Assembly (NCBI GenBank): GCA_907165275.2
Contig: OU015674.1
Span: forward strand, 434,001 to 498,000
DNA length: 64,000 bases
Reading direction: 5' to 3'
Source: Zygaena filipendulae
Lineage: Eukaryota > Arthropoda > Insecta > Lepidoptera > Zygaenidae
The position numbers were made by a program, and so were the translations under genes. The notes under the pieces were generated by a model that worked only from the letters and a program-made list of their open reading frames with translations, ran no database searches and was not told the DNA's origin. Shown here piece after piece: positions 1 through 10,544 of the stretch (positions are counted from its first letter, which is position 1; the number at the start of each line of letters is the position of its first letter).

Positions 1-9
1 TTATCAATA

Positions 10-212
10 ACTAGTTGTGCCCCGCGGTTTCACCCGCGTTAATTTCAGAGTTGCCGCGGGAATTCCGGGGTTAAAGTACCCTATGTGTTAATCTGATGTA
101 TAAGCTATATTGTTGTCAAGTTTCATTTAAATCCATCCAGTAGTTTTTGCGTGAAAGAGTAACAAACATCCATCCATACTTACAAACTTGCTCGTTTATA
201 ATATGAGTAAGA
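10..212 (-). mobile_element. Helitron-like non-autonomous element
   Basis: The left end reads ACTAGTTGTGCCCCGCGG followed by a self-complementary CCGCGGTTTCACCCGCG block. In reverse complement this is the 3' end: hairpin, then CAGCTAGT. The body has the family sequence (AAATCCATCCAG, GCGTGAAAGAGTAACAAAC) and ends near TATAATATGAGTAAG. A close relative with the same body is at 40,050-40,250. There are no terminal inverted repeats, and the hairpin plus CTAG end is what Helitron-like elements show. The name rests on that end structure only. Confidence 0.6.
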
Positions 213-229
213 TAGGGTGTTTCTCCTTG

Positions 230-1035
230 ATGAAACTGAAAATAACAGCTAATAACCTACTCAGAAATTAGGTTAGACAATATTGATTTACAAATAAAAT
301 GTGACCATTTAGCTATCAATCTATCGTCTGAGTTTTAGATAGCGTCGCGTTGCCAATGCGAATTGACCCTTATGTGTTTACATTATAGCCCAAGGTGAGG
401 TGCTAAGTTAGTTCGTCAAGGTTTTCTTCCCCCATTACACATGGTTGCTAAGTCTTTAACGGTAGGCGTTTTTCGATGAGCAATAATGCGAGTAGAGTCG
501 TCGTGCTGAGTTTTGTTTACCCGATGATAAATTATTATTAGATTTTCATGGTTTTTTAAGTGAAAAATGTTTCTTGTTTCTTCTTTGGGAACGTTAGGAG
601 AAAGAAATCTTAAGTAACGTTACGTTACGCCAAGTTTACTTAACGGAAGTGAGTCTTCCACTAATAGATGGCGTCTTACACAAAAAGTTTCTTCTTCTGT
701 CTTTTTACCTGAATATCTAATGTTTATTTTGCCACAAACCATAACTAGCTATTGTCCCCGACTGCGCTCGCTCGCAATACGTTACAGTAAACATGTACCT
801 AGATGTCCGTCTGTAGGCACATTTAAGACAATTAATATGCCTAAAAGAACCCAAAACATTAGTTTTAAAATTTTAGTCTGTTAATCTGTGTATGTTTGTA
901 GGTGCATATCACAAAAACCGCTTTGTTTCATCGCCATCTATCCATCCGTCTGTCCATCTATCCTTCTGTCTATCGTGATAACATCCAGTCATGACTTTCG
1001 TAAAACTTAGTGGGTCTGTAATATCAACGTTTATA
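230..1035. other. AT-rich intergenic stretch
   Basis: No open frame, splice-flanked block or repeat recognised elsewhere in the window was found here. A short pyrimidine-rich simple repeat of CATC/TGTC units lies near 925-975. Confidence 0.4.
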
Positions 1036-1041
1036 TTTATA

Positions 1042-1490
1042 CTAGCTGTCCGTCGCGGTTTCACCCGCGATAATTTCGGAGTTCCCACGGGAATTCCAGG
1101 ATAAAGTATAGATGGACGCAGATAAGCAATAACATGTTAACACACAAAATTAAGTTATTGATTCAGAACTATTTGTTGAGAGTTAGGGAACGTTTTTTAA
1201 TTATGTGTTTACCTTATTACATTGCTTAAATATGTAACTAAATATTGAACATAAAAAAAATGTTGATACAAAATGGCGCTCCTACTTTTAAAACACGATT
1301 TATTCAAAATTTCTCCAGTGTGGGTTAACACACTATTGCTTATCTATGTCGAGATTTAAACCTTCCTCATGAATCACTCCATCTATTGGTGAGAACCGCA
1401 TGAAAATCCGTTGCATAGTTTTAAAGATCTAAGCATACATAGGGGCAGACAGACAGCGGGAAGCGACTTTGCTTTATACTATCTATAGTG
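1042..1490 (-). mobile_element. Helitron-like element split by a MITE
   Basis: It starts ACTAGCTGTCCGTCGCGG and runs to about 1109. It is then interrupted by the 1114-1351 MITE and resumes with AAACCTTCCTCATGAATCAC, finishing near the GACAGACAG/GCTTTATACT block. The two halves joined match the uninterrupted relative in the other orientation at 17,800-17,985. This makes it a nested insertion, older than the MITE inside it. Confidence 0.65.
1114..1351 (+). mobile_element. MITE family 'GGACGCAGATAAGC', copy 1
   Basis: A 238-bp element with terminal inverted repeats: left GGACGCAGATAAGCAATAAC, right end ATTGCTTATCTATGTCG. It is flanked by the direct repeat AGAT (1110-1113 and 1352-1355). It has no coding capacity. 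Five more copies occur in the window, each with its own 4-bp target duplication. Confidence 0.85.
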
Positions 1491-1687
1491 ATTAGTTCAT
1501 TGTATTGTATTTGAGTTAACATTTTCTAATGGACTTTCATTTTGTTCCGGATCCTATTACATAACAAGGATAATGGCGAAGTTTGTTAACTTTTGAGACA
1601 TGGAAATAGGTACTGGTAGTTTGTTTTTTCTCTTTTTTTGTACACACGATGGAACGTAGCTAGATGTTTTGAGGTTACAAACAGCCG

Positions 1688-2010
1688 TCTTACTCTTGAC
1701 GCAATCGAGTAAGGCTCTCATACTCTTGACGTAATCGTGTTAGGATCAAATCGAACTCAAATCGACATGAGATCGAAACGGAATCAAATTTTGCTAAGTA
1801 CTTTTGAAGCTTTGGGATCGTGTCTCTATCGATTCTATCTGTGAAATTTCTCGATTTCAATATTGGAGTCGTGTTATTGACTTGTCGGACGTCATCTTTA
1901 GACATAACACGATTCCAAATACGATTTCATTTCTATCTCAAAAGTATGTACCTACTAAAATGACATCGAGGTGAAATCAAATCGAAGTCAAATCAAAATC
2001 GAAATCATTT
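1688..2010 (+). repeat. Dispersed repeat 'ACTCTTGACGCAATCGAG', copy 1
   Basis: The block contains TACTCTTGACGCAATCGAGT twice in diverged form, GGATCAAATCGAACTC and GGAATCAAATTTTGCTA. The same order of motifs is found in reverse complement at 34,130-34,395. The reading frame on the minus strand here is a by-product. The class of element is unknown. Confidence 0.6.
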
Positions 2011-2029
2011 TCAACAGTAAGACCCCTGT

Positions 2030-3330
2030 GTCATATCAGTATTATCACTACATACCTATAATAAAACAAAGACCTCCGCCGCGTATGTCTGTCTGTTCGC
2101 GATAAACTCGGATACTATAGTGAACGGATTTTCATACGGTTTTGCGGTCAGGTAGAGTGAGGATTCATGTGGAAAGTTTTGGTGTACAATTTTTCAAGGG
2201 GATATTATGTGAATTTGTTGAAATATAACAATAATAATTGTTGGAAGTGTCGTCAAAAGTGACCATTTTGACTCCAATGATATATTTATAGTGTCTTAGA
2301 AGCTTTAGTCCGACTTTCTGAAAAGTATGTGGAAATGAAGGGAGAATATATTAAAAATTGTCACAGTTTTTTAATGTATGATCTTTCTATGCTACTAGTA
2401 GGTATAGTATTAGGTATAATATCTGGGCGACCGAGCTTCGCTCTTTATGAGAACTACTCCCGGAGAAAATTATTTATAGCACCATCTGTAGGGCAATTAT
2501 GTAAATTTTGTTGCTATGGATATTTCAGTTTCAATCAGAAGAACTACGATTTTGTGAGTAAATAATTATGTTTAGACAGCTTCAACTTTTGAAGTGTGTT
2601 TATTTTGGTTGATTGCTAGATACTGTAGGTGTCAAAACTTGCTTCGTAATCGCAAAATCGCCATGATTTTGATTGCAACCAAAAAATGATAGAAATAAAA
2701 GTTACCTACATAAGAAACCCTTGTTGTTAAGTGGAATGACATTACGACAACGCCATCTATTGTTTAGTCGCTTTAGTGTTGCTGTGTCGGTAAAGCAGTA
2801 CCAAACACTCATTTTTCACTGCCTGAAAACACCGATAAAATGACGTTTTCTTAAAGTGAAACCTAGCTAGATCGATTAATCGCTCCTGACAGTACTAAAT
2901 TTCATGAAAATCGTTGGAGCCGTTTCCGAGATTCAGATTAGGTATACATGCAAGAAATGCTTTCAGCTCGTATATAAAGTTAGATAGTAGATAGATAGAT
3001 AAACTGTGGTTAGGCTAAGAAATCATGGACCGCCCCACGTATATGCAAAATTTCATGATGATCTGTTGAGTGGTTAAAAGTCAAAACGTAAAAGCGTAAC
3101 AAACAACTAAACTCACGTTTGAATTTACAATATTTGTTAGGATAGAATCCGGATCTCCATGCCCCAGTTAAACTATACCTTCTACCCGACTTCGCATGAT
3201 TAATGCTTGCACTGCGAGCTTCCCAGCGCAGTGAATGGACTGAACTACACAAAACTAATCACTTATTAAAACAAACTTTGTAGGTACCTACACAGGAATG
3301 TTTTGTTGCCAATATTTCATGAAGTCATGC
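2030..3330. other. Decayed repeats, no gene
   Basis: This is a patchwork of repeat pieces: GGGCGACCGAGCTTCGCTC near 2427, a GATAGATA run at 2985-3001, and a Helitron-like body in minus orientation at about 3035-3140 (ATGCAAAATTTCATGATGATC). The 78-codon frame at 2329-2565 crosses these pieces, lacks a family match and is not taken as a gene. Confidence 0.45.
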
Positions 3331-3713
3331 CGATAACAGACGGCAGGGGCTGAGCTACAAACATATATGTACGTAATGATGTTAGACAGCAGGTTTTGGC
3401 GGGAACAGAAGATGTCGGTTCGGTCGTTTGTTTTTTGTGAAGATAGAAAAATTGTTAAAAGTACACACGTAGTGATCTGTTTACACCAAACTTGAAAATC
3501 GAGACTAAATTTTATATTGGCTTAGATAAGGTCTTAATAACAAAAGAACTAAGTAGATATTATTATAGTATAGAATAGGCTGAATTAGAATATCGCTTCA
3601 ACTACTTAATTATTTTTTTAATGATGTCGAATCTTCATAAATATTTATAAAAATAAATTGATGTGCGTCGTTAAAACTGGAAAATGTCTCGAATGATTTG
3701 CATTATATCACAT

Positions 3714-4140
3714 ACTAGCTGTGCTCCGCGATTTCGTCCAAGTGAGTTTTGAAATTCCCGCAGGAACTCCAAGTAGCCTTATTTACTCCTTATAAAATCA
3801 GCAGTGAAAGTCTCGTCGAAATCGGTCCAACCGTTTCGGAGATTCACCCGCGTGAGTTTCGGAATTCCCGCAGGAACTTCAAAATTCTTTCATATTCTTC
3901 TTCTCCAACAACAAGCACAACAATAAAAGAATTAGCAAAATTGGTCCAGCCGCTCACGCGTGATGCTGTGACCAAGGGAAATAGGGATTTATTTTTATAT
4001 AATACTAGCTGTGCCCCGCGGTTTCACCCGCGTGACTTTTGGGATCAGGAACCTTTGCGAACGCAGGCAAAACTACCCGCCAAAGTTTCATCACAATCCG
4101 ACCAACGGTTTAGAAACGCGTAGAGGACAAACAAACAAAC
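3714..4140 (-). mobile_element. Two adjacent Helitron-like elements
   Basis: One copy starts at 3714 (ACTAGCTGTGCTCCGCG) and a second at about 4004 (ACTAGCTGTGCCCCGCGG). Each has the CCGCAGGAACTCC core and the AATCGGTCCAACCG-type body. Both are read here as inverted relative to the + strand. Confidence 0.6.
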
Positions 4141-4274
4141 ATTCATTTTATTTATAAAGAAAAAGAAGAAGATATAGATTCTGTTGTTGAAAGAAAATTA
4201 GGTCAGGTACAGTTGGAGTTCCGAAACTTGCGGGCACAGCTAGCTAAAATTTTAAAACATCCAAATTAATCCTA

Positions 4275-4446
4275 AGTATTATAAATGCAAATGTGAGTTT
4301 GTTTGTTTGTTACGCCTTAACTACTCAACCGACCATCATGAAATTTTGCATACACGTTGTCAGGGGTAGGTACATAGAAAAACATGGGTACTTTTTATCA
4401 AGGAAATGCCGAAATTAAAGCGGGTGAAACCGCGCAGAACAGCTAG
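4275..4446 (+). mobile_element. Helitron-like element
   Basis: The order is TATTATAAATGCAAATGTGAG, then GTTTGTTTGTTACGCC, CATCATGAAATTTTGCATAC, a GGGTGAAACCGCG hairpin remnant and the CAGCTAGTT terminus. This is the complete layout of the commonest family in the window, about 170-200 bp long. Confidence 0.65.
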
Positions 4447-4454
4447 TTAATAAA

Positions 4455-4700
4455 TAAAACCGGCCAAGTGCGAGTCGGACTCGCGCATAAAGGGTTCCGT
4501 ATCATAATCTATAAAAACGACAAAAAAAAAATCATGATTGTTATATGAGAGTCCCCTTAAATAATTTATTTTATTCTGTTTTTTATAGTATTTGCTGTTA
4601 TAGCGGCAACAGAAATACATCATCTGTGAAAATTCCAACTGTTTAACTATCGCGGTTCATGCGATACAGCCGGGTGACAGACGGACGGACGGCCAACGGA
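4455..4700 (+). repeat. Dispersed repeat 'CCGGCCAAGTGCGAGTCGG', copy 1
   Basis: It opens ACCGGCCAAGTGCGAGTCGG, GCGCATAAAGGGTTCCGTA and closes with GCGATACAGCCGGGTGACAG ACGGACGGACGG. A diverged copy lies in the opposite orientation at 10,545-10,915. The pattern is typical of a lepidopteran retroposon family. No coding sequence is visible. Confidence 0.6.
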
Positions 4701-4704
4701 GCCT

Positions 4705-5050
4705 AAGTAAAGCAATTTTTTCTACTAAGTATTTTATAAATTTGTCTTCCTCTCCTCGGTAGCCCGGAAGAGATTGCTTCGCAATGACACATTGCTGATT
4801 TTTGTGAAAGCTCTAATCCTTCTTGGTATTTATATTAATTCTAATTTTTTTTTAAACAAACATCATTCATATTCGTCGACCGGTTTTCAAGTAGAGCTTT
4901 GTAATCTACAATTAATTTTTATCTATTTAATACAATCTCATTGTACAATCTCATCGCGGACAAACAACGTGACACGTTATTTATATATATTAAAATAAAT
5001 AAAAATAAATAAATAATGTAGTTAAGTAGATTATATTTATACCATCATAG
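4705..5050. other. AT-rich stretch, nothing recognised
   Basis: A 74-codon frame (4774-4998) lies here. It is AT-biased and has no splice or motif support, so it is left out as a gene. Confidence 0.4.
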
Positions 5051-5059
5051 ACTTCAAAT

Positions 5060-5262
5060 CTTACTAATATTTTAAAGAAGTAAAGTTTGTGAGTTTGTCA
5101 GATTGTAGGGGGTAATCTTTGGATCTATTGCGAACAGATTTAAAAAATTCTTTTACCACAGAAAGTCACGTTATTTGTGAGTGTCTTAAGCTATGTTGTA
5201 ACCTGGAATTCCCGCGGCAACTCCGATATTACCGCGGGTAAAACCACGGGGATCAGCTATTA
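5060..5262 (+). mobile_element. Helitron-like element
   Basis: It runs from ACTAATATTTTAAAGAAGTAAAG through GGGGGTAATCTTTGGATC and CCTGGAATTCCCGCGG to GGGTAAAACCACGGGGATCAGCTATTAG. The same sub-family (GTGAGTTTGT.A..TTGTAGGGGGTAATC) recurs at 16,120-16,330 and 42,395-42,575. Confidence 0.6.
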
Positions 5263-5764
5263 GTTTAATAGTAGCTTATTATACTTAGATCTAATAGCTA
5301 AACTTTAATGGCATTTGTTCTAAATCAGAATAGAGGAACTGGAAGGAATGGGGAAAGTTCCAAGATGTAGGCATACAGCGATCGGGCGTAACCAGATAAG
5401 TAGGTACATGTATGTATTAGCTGATAGCAACAGTATCGCATATCTTTGATAAGTAAAACGCCTACGGACAAATCTTTGTTACCAACTCTGCTTGTACATT
5501 ACTAGAAGTGGCTTCATACAGTAAGAAATTAACTGAACTTAATAAAATTACTAGACTCATACTGATCTTATGCTGATTTCGTTGACATTTTGTTGAGACG
5601 CGCTTGTTTTTTACTACTTTTTGCTAGTAGATATTGCATATTTACCTGAATAAAGATTTAAATAAAGATAATTTCAGTTCATTTTATCTCATTTAATTTG
5701 ATTTCTCATAGATCTATTCATTACGGCAAAGGCATAAATAAGTTCGCCATTTGTACTTACCGTG

Positions 5765-5774
5765 CAATAAAGAA

Positions 5775-5809
<35 letters not shown>

Positions 5810-5825
5810 GGAAATAAATAGAGCA
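5765..5825. repeat. (AAAT)n microsatellite
   Basis: About eleven AAAT units with one GG interruption. The rest of 5,270-6,430 is AT-rich sequence in which no gene or element boundary was seen. Confidence 0.9.
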
Positions 5826-6433
5826 AGAAAAAAAATCATTGGTGATATTTATCTACTTAGGTATACCAATTTTTATAGTTCGAAGAACTAAAAAAACCTG
5901 CCAGAATTATGCGCACGATTGCGGAGTTTTCTCTGTTAAGTAGCAAAGGTATAGGTATTTATTGTCTTATTGTTGTTATAATTATTCTAATTTAAAGAAG
6001 AAAAAAAAGGCCTTGCATTGTATAAAGTTAGTGAAGTTAATATAAAAAAACGAGTTTGAATTTCTCTGTTTTCATGTTCTATTCGAAAGATCTGCTAATT
6101 ATCGTGTGAGCGTACTCGCTCAGTGCTATTGTCACTTCTAGCAATTGCCTAAGTCCACGTAGACATTATAGACTTTCGGCGTGTTATGATTTGTGTGGGC
6201 ACAACGGACACCTATAAAATTGGGCCTCCACAGGTCTCATCTTTAGTCTGTCGCAAACTGTCGGTGTGTCGCCAAGTCTTACTGGTCTTATATATTTACG
6301 AATATAAAAAATAAACTTTAATAATTTAAGAAATTAAAGAAGGTTTGGCCTAAGTGTCTAAGTGTTTGGGGACTTTAAACTATCATGTGAGTAAATTTTA
6401 ATATTTCACGACACAAAAAATATACCTAATGTT

Positions 6434-6660
6434 CTGTTCTAAGCTTGTATCGTAGAAACCAAGCAAACGATACGGTATAATATATTACTTTACACGCACT
6501 TAACTTATATGCGCAAAATACACATATATATTATACGCTTGGATTGAAGCATAGAACTCTTTTATCATCACACACATCCTCCCCGAACGGGGTGCGAACC
6601 TGGGACCTCCTGATTGCGGGTTGGTATAATGATGACTTACCAAACAGGTCGTAAAGACAC
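6434..6660 (-). mobile_element. Degenerate tRNA-derived SINE
   Basis: Reverse orientation: GAAACCAAGCAAACGATACG (SINE tail region) is followed by GGTGCGAACCTGGGACCTCC, which corresponds to the box-B part of the intact copies. Strongly diverged from the 17.1-kb type copy. Confidence 0.5.
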
Positions 6661-7575
6661 TATATTTTTTCTATACAACGTGTTAATGAATTGATCAAAA
6701 ACCTGATTTGAAAAAATAAACAATAATTTGATTACATTATAAATTATATCGAAAAATTAATAATCTAAAAGTTATTCAACATTAGTTTGGCGGTGACCCA
6801 TCTACGAAATTTCAAACGCTACGCAAGCGCCTACGTGTCAATGACCGATTTGATTTTTTTTGCTACGGGCGGCGGCGTACTTGACAAATATTGTATTATA
6901 AATGTACGGGACAGATGGGCTGTCGGGCAAGTGGACTGTATGGAGAGTCAGTTTCTACACAGGGAAACAGTACCAGGGAGCAAAAGCTATTGTGGATCAA
7001 GAGGGGGCCCAAGCATGCCCAAACGGCCGTCGAAGGTCACTAATCAGCCGAGTCAACTGCCAATGAAAGGGGTTCTCGGTCAATGAGATGAATTCAATGA
7101 AATGAATAAATAATATGAAGCGCAAATCAAAGAGACAGTTCGTTGCAATTAAAGACACAGTTCGCCAATAAATAGAAAGACATTGCGTCATATAATTCGA
7201 GACAGTTTAAATAGAATCAATTCGCGATAGAAGTACTTTATAGTTAAGCTCGTTGCACAAAGGCCTTTTGCTAGTAGTGCCACTCTGCCAAAATTGTATA
7301 AAAGCGTTATCACTGGCTTTCGCCGCGCCGATTCCTGATTCTCCCAATCCAGCAATCGCTACGTACGAGATAGGTGGACAGGGTACCGCAGAATATAGTA
7401 CTCTCCATACAGTACACTTGCCCGACAGCCCATCTGTACCGTACAATAAATAATATAGACATGGGCTAGTAAAAATTAAAAAATTTAACCTGTATTAAAA
7501 CATTGTGCGATCGATTCAGATTCTGAACAAACTACTTTCTAGTTTTCAGTCAATTCATTAACACGTTGTATATTT
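6660..7575. repeat. Composite element with nested inverted repeats
   Basis: Outer arms: TATACAACGTGTTAATGAATTG at about 6668-6689 is repeated inverted at about 7550-7571. Inner arms: CAGATGGGCTGTCGGGCAAG with GTACTGTATGGAGAGT-type flank at about 6910-6945 is repeated inverted at about 7394-7440. The sequence between arms (tandem AGACACAGTTCG units near 7,130-7,210) has no convincing coding potential. It may be an unclassified DNA transposon remnant. Confidence 0.5.
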
Positions 7576-7689
7576 TATGTATTCTCCTTTTCTCTAGCTT
7601 TTATAATACGTTTCTCCCAATTCCCAGATACAAACCGTGACCATTTGTAATTTTCTTATTCATTCTACGAAAATATGAGTATAACCATA

Positions 7690-8235
7690 ATCTAGTTTAT
7701 CGGAGTAGGTACTTACCAGGATTCCCACAGGAACTCTTTTGTAGTAAATATACCTAGTCAAGTTTCATCTTAATAAATTCAGCCATTTAAATGCATCCAT
7801 CCAACATCCAAATATTCAACTTTGAACTTTTTCATAATATTGATAGGATAGTAGGAGATTAGTAGGATATTATAGTGCCCTGTGGTTTCATCCGTATTAA
7901 CTCGGGAGTTCCCGCGGGAACTTCTTTCTTAGCTGATGTTTCTTACCTGCAAACTCTCTATCTGCTTTTATAGGTCAAGTCGTTTTCAAGATTTCGTGAG
8001 TCAGTGACCTTTCGCTTTTAAACCATAGGAAGGTACTAGCTGTTCTCTGCGGTTCCGGTAATTTCGGAGATTCCGCGGGAATTCCAGGATAAAAAGTACC
8101 CTTTGTCCTTTCTTGTGGGAACTTCAGACAACTTGTATGAAAAATTGAGATTTCACCGCCGTTAATTTCGTAGTTTTTTATGCCGGAACTCCCGCGGAAA
8201 CTCTGAAATTAACGCGGATGAAACTGCGGGGAACA
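7690..8235 (-). mobile_element. Cluster of Helitron-like fragments
   Basis: Fragments at 7,720-7,800 and 7,870-7,925, and a pair in opposite orientations at 8,034-8,230. The left part of the pair begins ACTAGCTGTTCTCTGCGG. The right part ends GCGGATGAAACTGCGGGGAACAAGT. All keep the GCGGGAATTCC/GGAACTCC core. None is complete. Confidence 0.55.
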
Positions 8236-8688
8236 AGTACAATTTATGTGACGACCTTTTTTTTTTCTTTTAATAGATTAATATATTTTTCTAAAGCCCT
8301 CTCACAAGGATCTCTACCTACAGTTCTCGTTCCATGTAGAAGGCTGCGTGGGCTTGATATAAATTTACTTTATTTAATAGGCTGTTCAAAAATAGATAAG
8401 TATCACTTACTTTTCCTTTAAGAACTTTCCGATATAATTTATTCATAAAATTATGAACTTACGGAAATTTGTTATTGGATTTCATAGCAAAAAATTGCTT
8501 CCGTATTATATATTCTCAATTAAATTAAAAGCCCATTGAAAATAAGTCGCTTCGGGAAGTTTTCAAATACCTACCTACTTGAATTTAGACGAAACGTACT
8601 ACCTCCATGGACCTTAGCACCATGTTAAAATCGAGATAAAAATCATTCTATCTCATTCAAGAACACTGTAACTTCCTGACAGTGAAAG

Positions 8689-8715
8689 AATGGGCTTGTC
8701 AACCAAAGTTTAGTT
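8689..8715 (+). repeat. Isolated terminal repeat of the CRE-bearing MITE
   Basis: AATGGGCTTGTCAACCAAAG matches the terminus of the TGACGTCA-bearing MITE family (for example reverse complement at 34,985-35,000). It is cut off by the ACCGACTTCC repeat that follows. This leaves a one-ended relic. Confidence 0.5.
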
Positions 8716-8716
8716 T

Positions 8717-8764
8717 TTAACCGACTTCCAAAAAGGAGGAGGTTCTATGTTCGATTGTATGTAT

Positions 8765-8838
<74 letters not shown>

Positions 8839-9440
8839 ATGTTCACCGATTACTCGAAGACGGCTGGACCGATTTGAAAAATTCTTTTTTTGTTTGAAAG
8901 GGTATACTCCCAATTGGGTCCCATTGTCACCAAGTCGGGATCTGATGATGGGATCTTGGAGAAATCGAGGGAACTCTTCAAAAATTATAGGCACACCTAT
9001 AGCGATTTGGGTATTTTTGATAGTAAATCGTTCATTTGCTTTCGGAAAGCAAAATTTGAAGAAGTAGAACTGATGATGAAGACCACAGGTGGTCATCGGA
9101 ACAACTCAAAAATAATACGTATTTCACGGGTTCCGATTGAAGCGATTTCGAAAATTGTTTTTTTGTTTGAAAGGGGATACTCTCAAATCGATTCCATTGT
9201 CACCAAGTCGAGATCTGATGGTGGAATCTTGGAGTAATCGAGGGAACTCTTCAAAAATTATGAGAACACTTATGGCGATTTTTGTATTTTTTATAGTAAA
9301 ACGTTTCTTTGCTTTCGGAAAGCAAAATTTGAAGAAGAGGAACTGATGATGAAGACCACAGATGGTCATCGGAACTACTCAATAATGGGTATTTCACGGG
9401 TTCCGAATCGTTAACTTTAATATGGTTTCTAAACAATTTA
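8717..9440 (+). repeat. 'ACCGACTTCCAAAAA' repeat with tandem duplication
   Basis: It opens TTTTTAACCGACTTCCAAAA AGGAGGAGGTT. After a T-run comes a unit of about 271 bp present twice head-to-tail (about 8,874-9,140 and 9,141-9,412). Shared landmarks are TGTTTGAAAGGG, CATTGTCACCAAGTCG, CTTTCGGAAAGCAAAATTTG and GACCACAG(G/A)TGGTCATCGG. Frames on both strands are repeat artefacts. Shorter copies of the opening motif are at 31,588, 34,410 (inverted) and 40,667. Confidence 0.65.
8766..8834. repeat. 69-nt T homopolymer
   Basis: An uninterrupted run of 69 T. It is flanked on both sides by ATGTATG (8759-8765 and 8835-8841), a 7-bp direct repeat. The length should be treated as uncertain because such runs are hard to sequence. 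Confidence 0.9.
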
Positions 9441-9641
9441 TGCCCGTCACAATGTATATGGTGAAGTGGAACTGATGGTGATTTACTAGGAGAACTCCTC
9501 AACAATTAACGTCCCTGCGTCGGGAAAAGCAATATTTTGTAAAAGGTGATGAGCAGTTGACATTAGGCTATTGTAACTTAGAAAAATTACGAACTAAGTC
9601 ACTTAAAAGCGAGAAATAAACAAAATTTTAACAAAAAATTA

Positions 9642-10026
9642 AAACCGACTTCCAAAAACACAAAACTAAAAAACTAAAAATAAAAAGCTAAAAATAACAA
9701 AATACCGATTTAATCCAAAAGACAAAAACACACGTAATATTATTATTGGTTTGTGCTACCACTGATCGTATGAAGTCGGTGACAAGCCAAATATGGAGGG
9801 GGAATATGGGCTAAGTCGACTCCCGCCACCAGCTCTTCGTGAGCAGAACAACCCAAGTGGGCAGACACCAGCGGGCTTGTCACCGAATTCAAACCGATCA
9901 GTGGTAGCACAAACCAATAATAATATTACGTGTGTTTTTGTCTTTTGGATTAAATCGGTATTTTGTTATTTTTAGCTTTTTATTTTTAGTTTTTTAGTTT
10001 TGTGTTTTTGGAAGTCGGTTTTAATT
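9642..10026. mobile_element. Foldback element with 130-bp perfect arms
   Basis: The left arm (about 9,642-9,771) begins AATTAAAACCGACTTCC and ends GTGCTACCACTGATCG. It is repeated inverted without a mismatch at about 9,896-10,026. With gaps the stem continues inward (TCGGTGACAAGCC at about 9,776-9,788 against GGCTTGTCACCGA at about 9,875-9,888), leaving an ~80-bp unique centre. No coding region: the 60-codon frame at 9,793-9,975 runs through centre and arm. Arm ends share the ACCGACTTCCAAAAA motif of the preceding repeat. Confidence 0.85.
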
Positions 10027-10029
10027 AGC

Positions 10030-10262
10030 TGAGGTTTTTAGTCCGTCTTGTAGGTTATTAAAAATATTGAACGCGTATTTTTTCATTTTTAGTTTTACGT
10101 AATCAAAAATAACGGAGATACATAATGTCACGTGACGTCATGCCGTGCTACGTCTTAGCCTCAGAACAATAACAGTTTTTCTTCTGAGGTCTTAGCGTGT
10201 CTAATATTTTTTATTTGTCTAAAAAAAACAATTTAGATTTTCACACCCCGGAAACAATCCTA
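10030..10262 (-). mobile_element. CRE-bearing MITE, copy (partial)
   Basis: Contains TTTTTAGTCCGTCTTGTAGG, the ACGTAATCAAAAATAACGG block and CGTGACGTCATGCC, then ends near CACCCCGGAAAC. Same family as 23.6, 28.5, 33.3 and 49.7 kb; terminal repeats are decayed here. Confidence 0.6.
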
Positions 10263-10544
10263 TTGATTAGAATCGATAGATGGTAGATAAAGGTAGTCTT
10301 AACTGACTTAGGTACCTACCTATTTTAAAATTTGTAAATTAATAGATACCTCCCGAATTTTATAAAGAGAAAGAGATAGTGCAGGTTTGTCATTTTTCTG
10401 TGCCGCCAAGCACCACTCCGGCAGTCTGACTTGAAAGCCAGTTCTTCCACTTATGAACTGTTATAAAATGTCTAACAATAAGAAAGAATTCATATTAATC
10501 AGTAGATTTGAATTTTACTTTGTTTTTAGGGTTACCTAAAGGAT

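Noticed and set aside
2329..2565. 78-codon plus-strand frame with a hydrophobic middle
   Set aside because: It crosses repeat sequence (GGGCGACCGAGCTTCGCTC), has no splice or promoter support and no recognisable domain.
8747..9067. 106-codon frame beginning with a long Phe run
   Set aside because: The Phe run is the 69-nt T homopolymer and the rest is a duplicated non-coding repeat; overlapping frames on both strands are equally long.
9793..9975. 60-codon frame with Pro/Asn-rich sequence
   Set aside because: It starts in the centre of a perfect inverted repeat and reads into one arm; not a gene.
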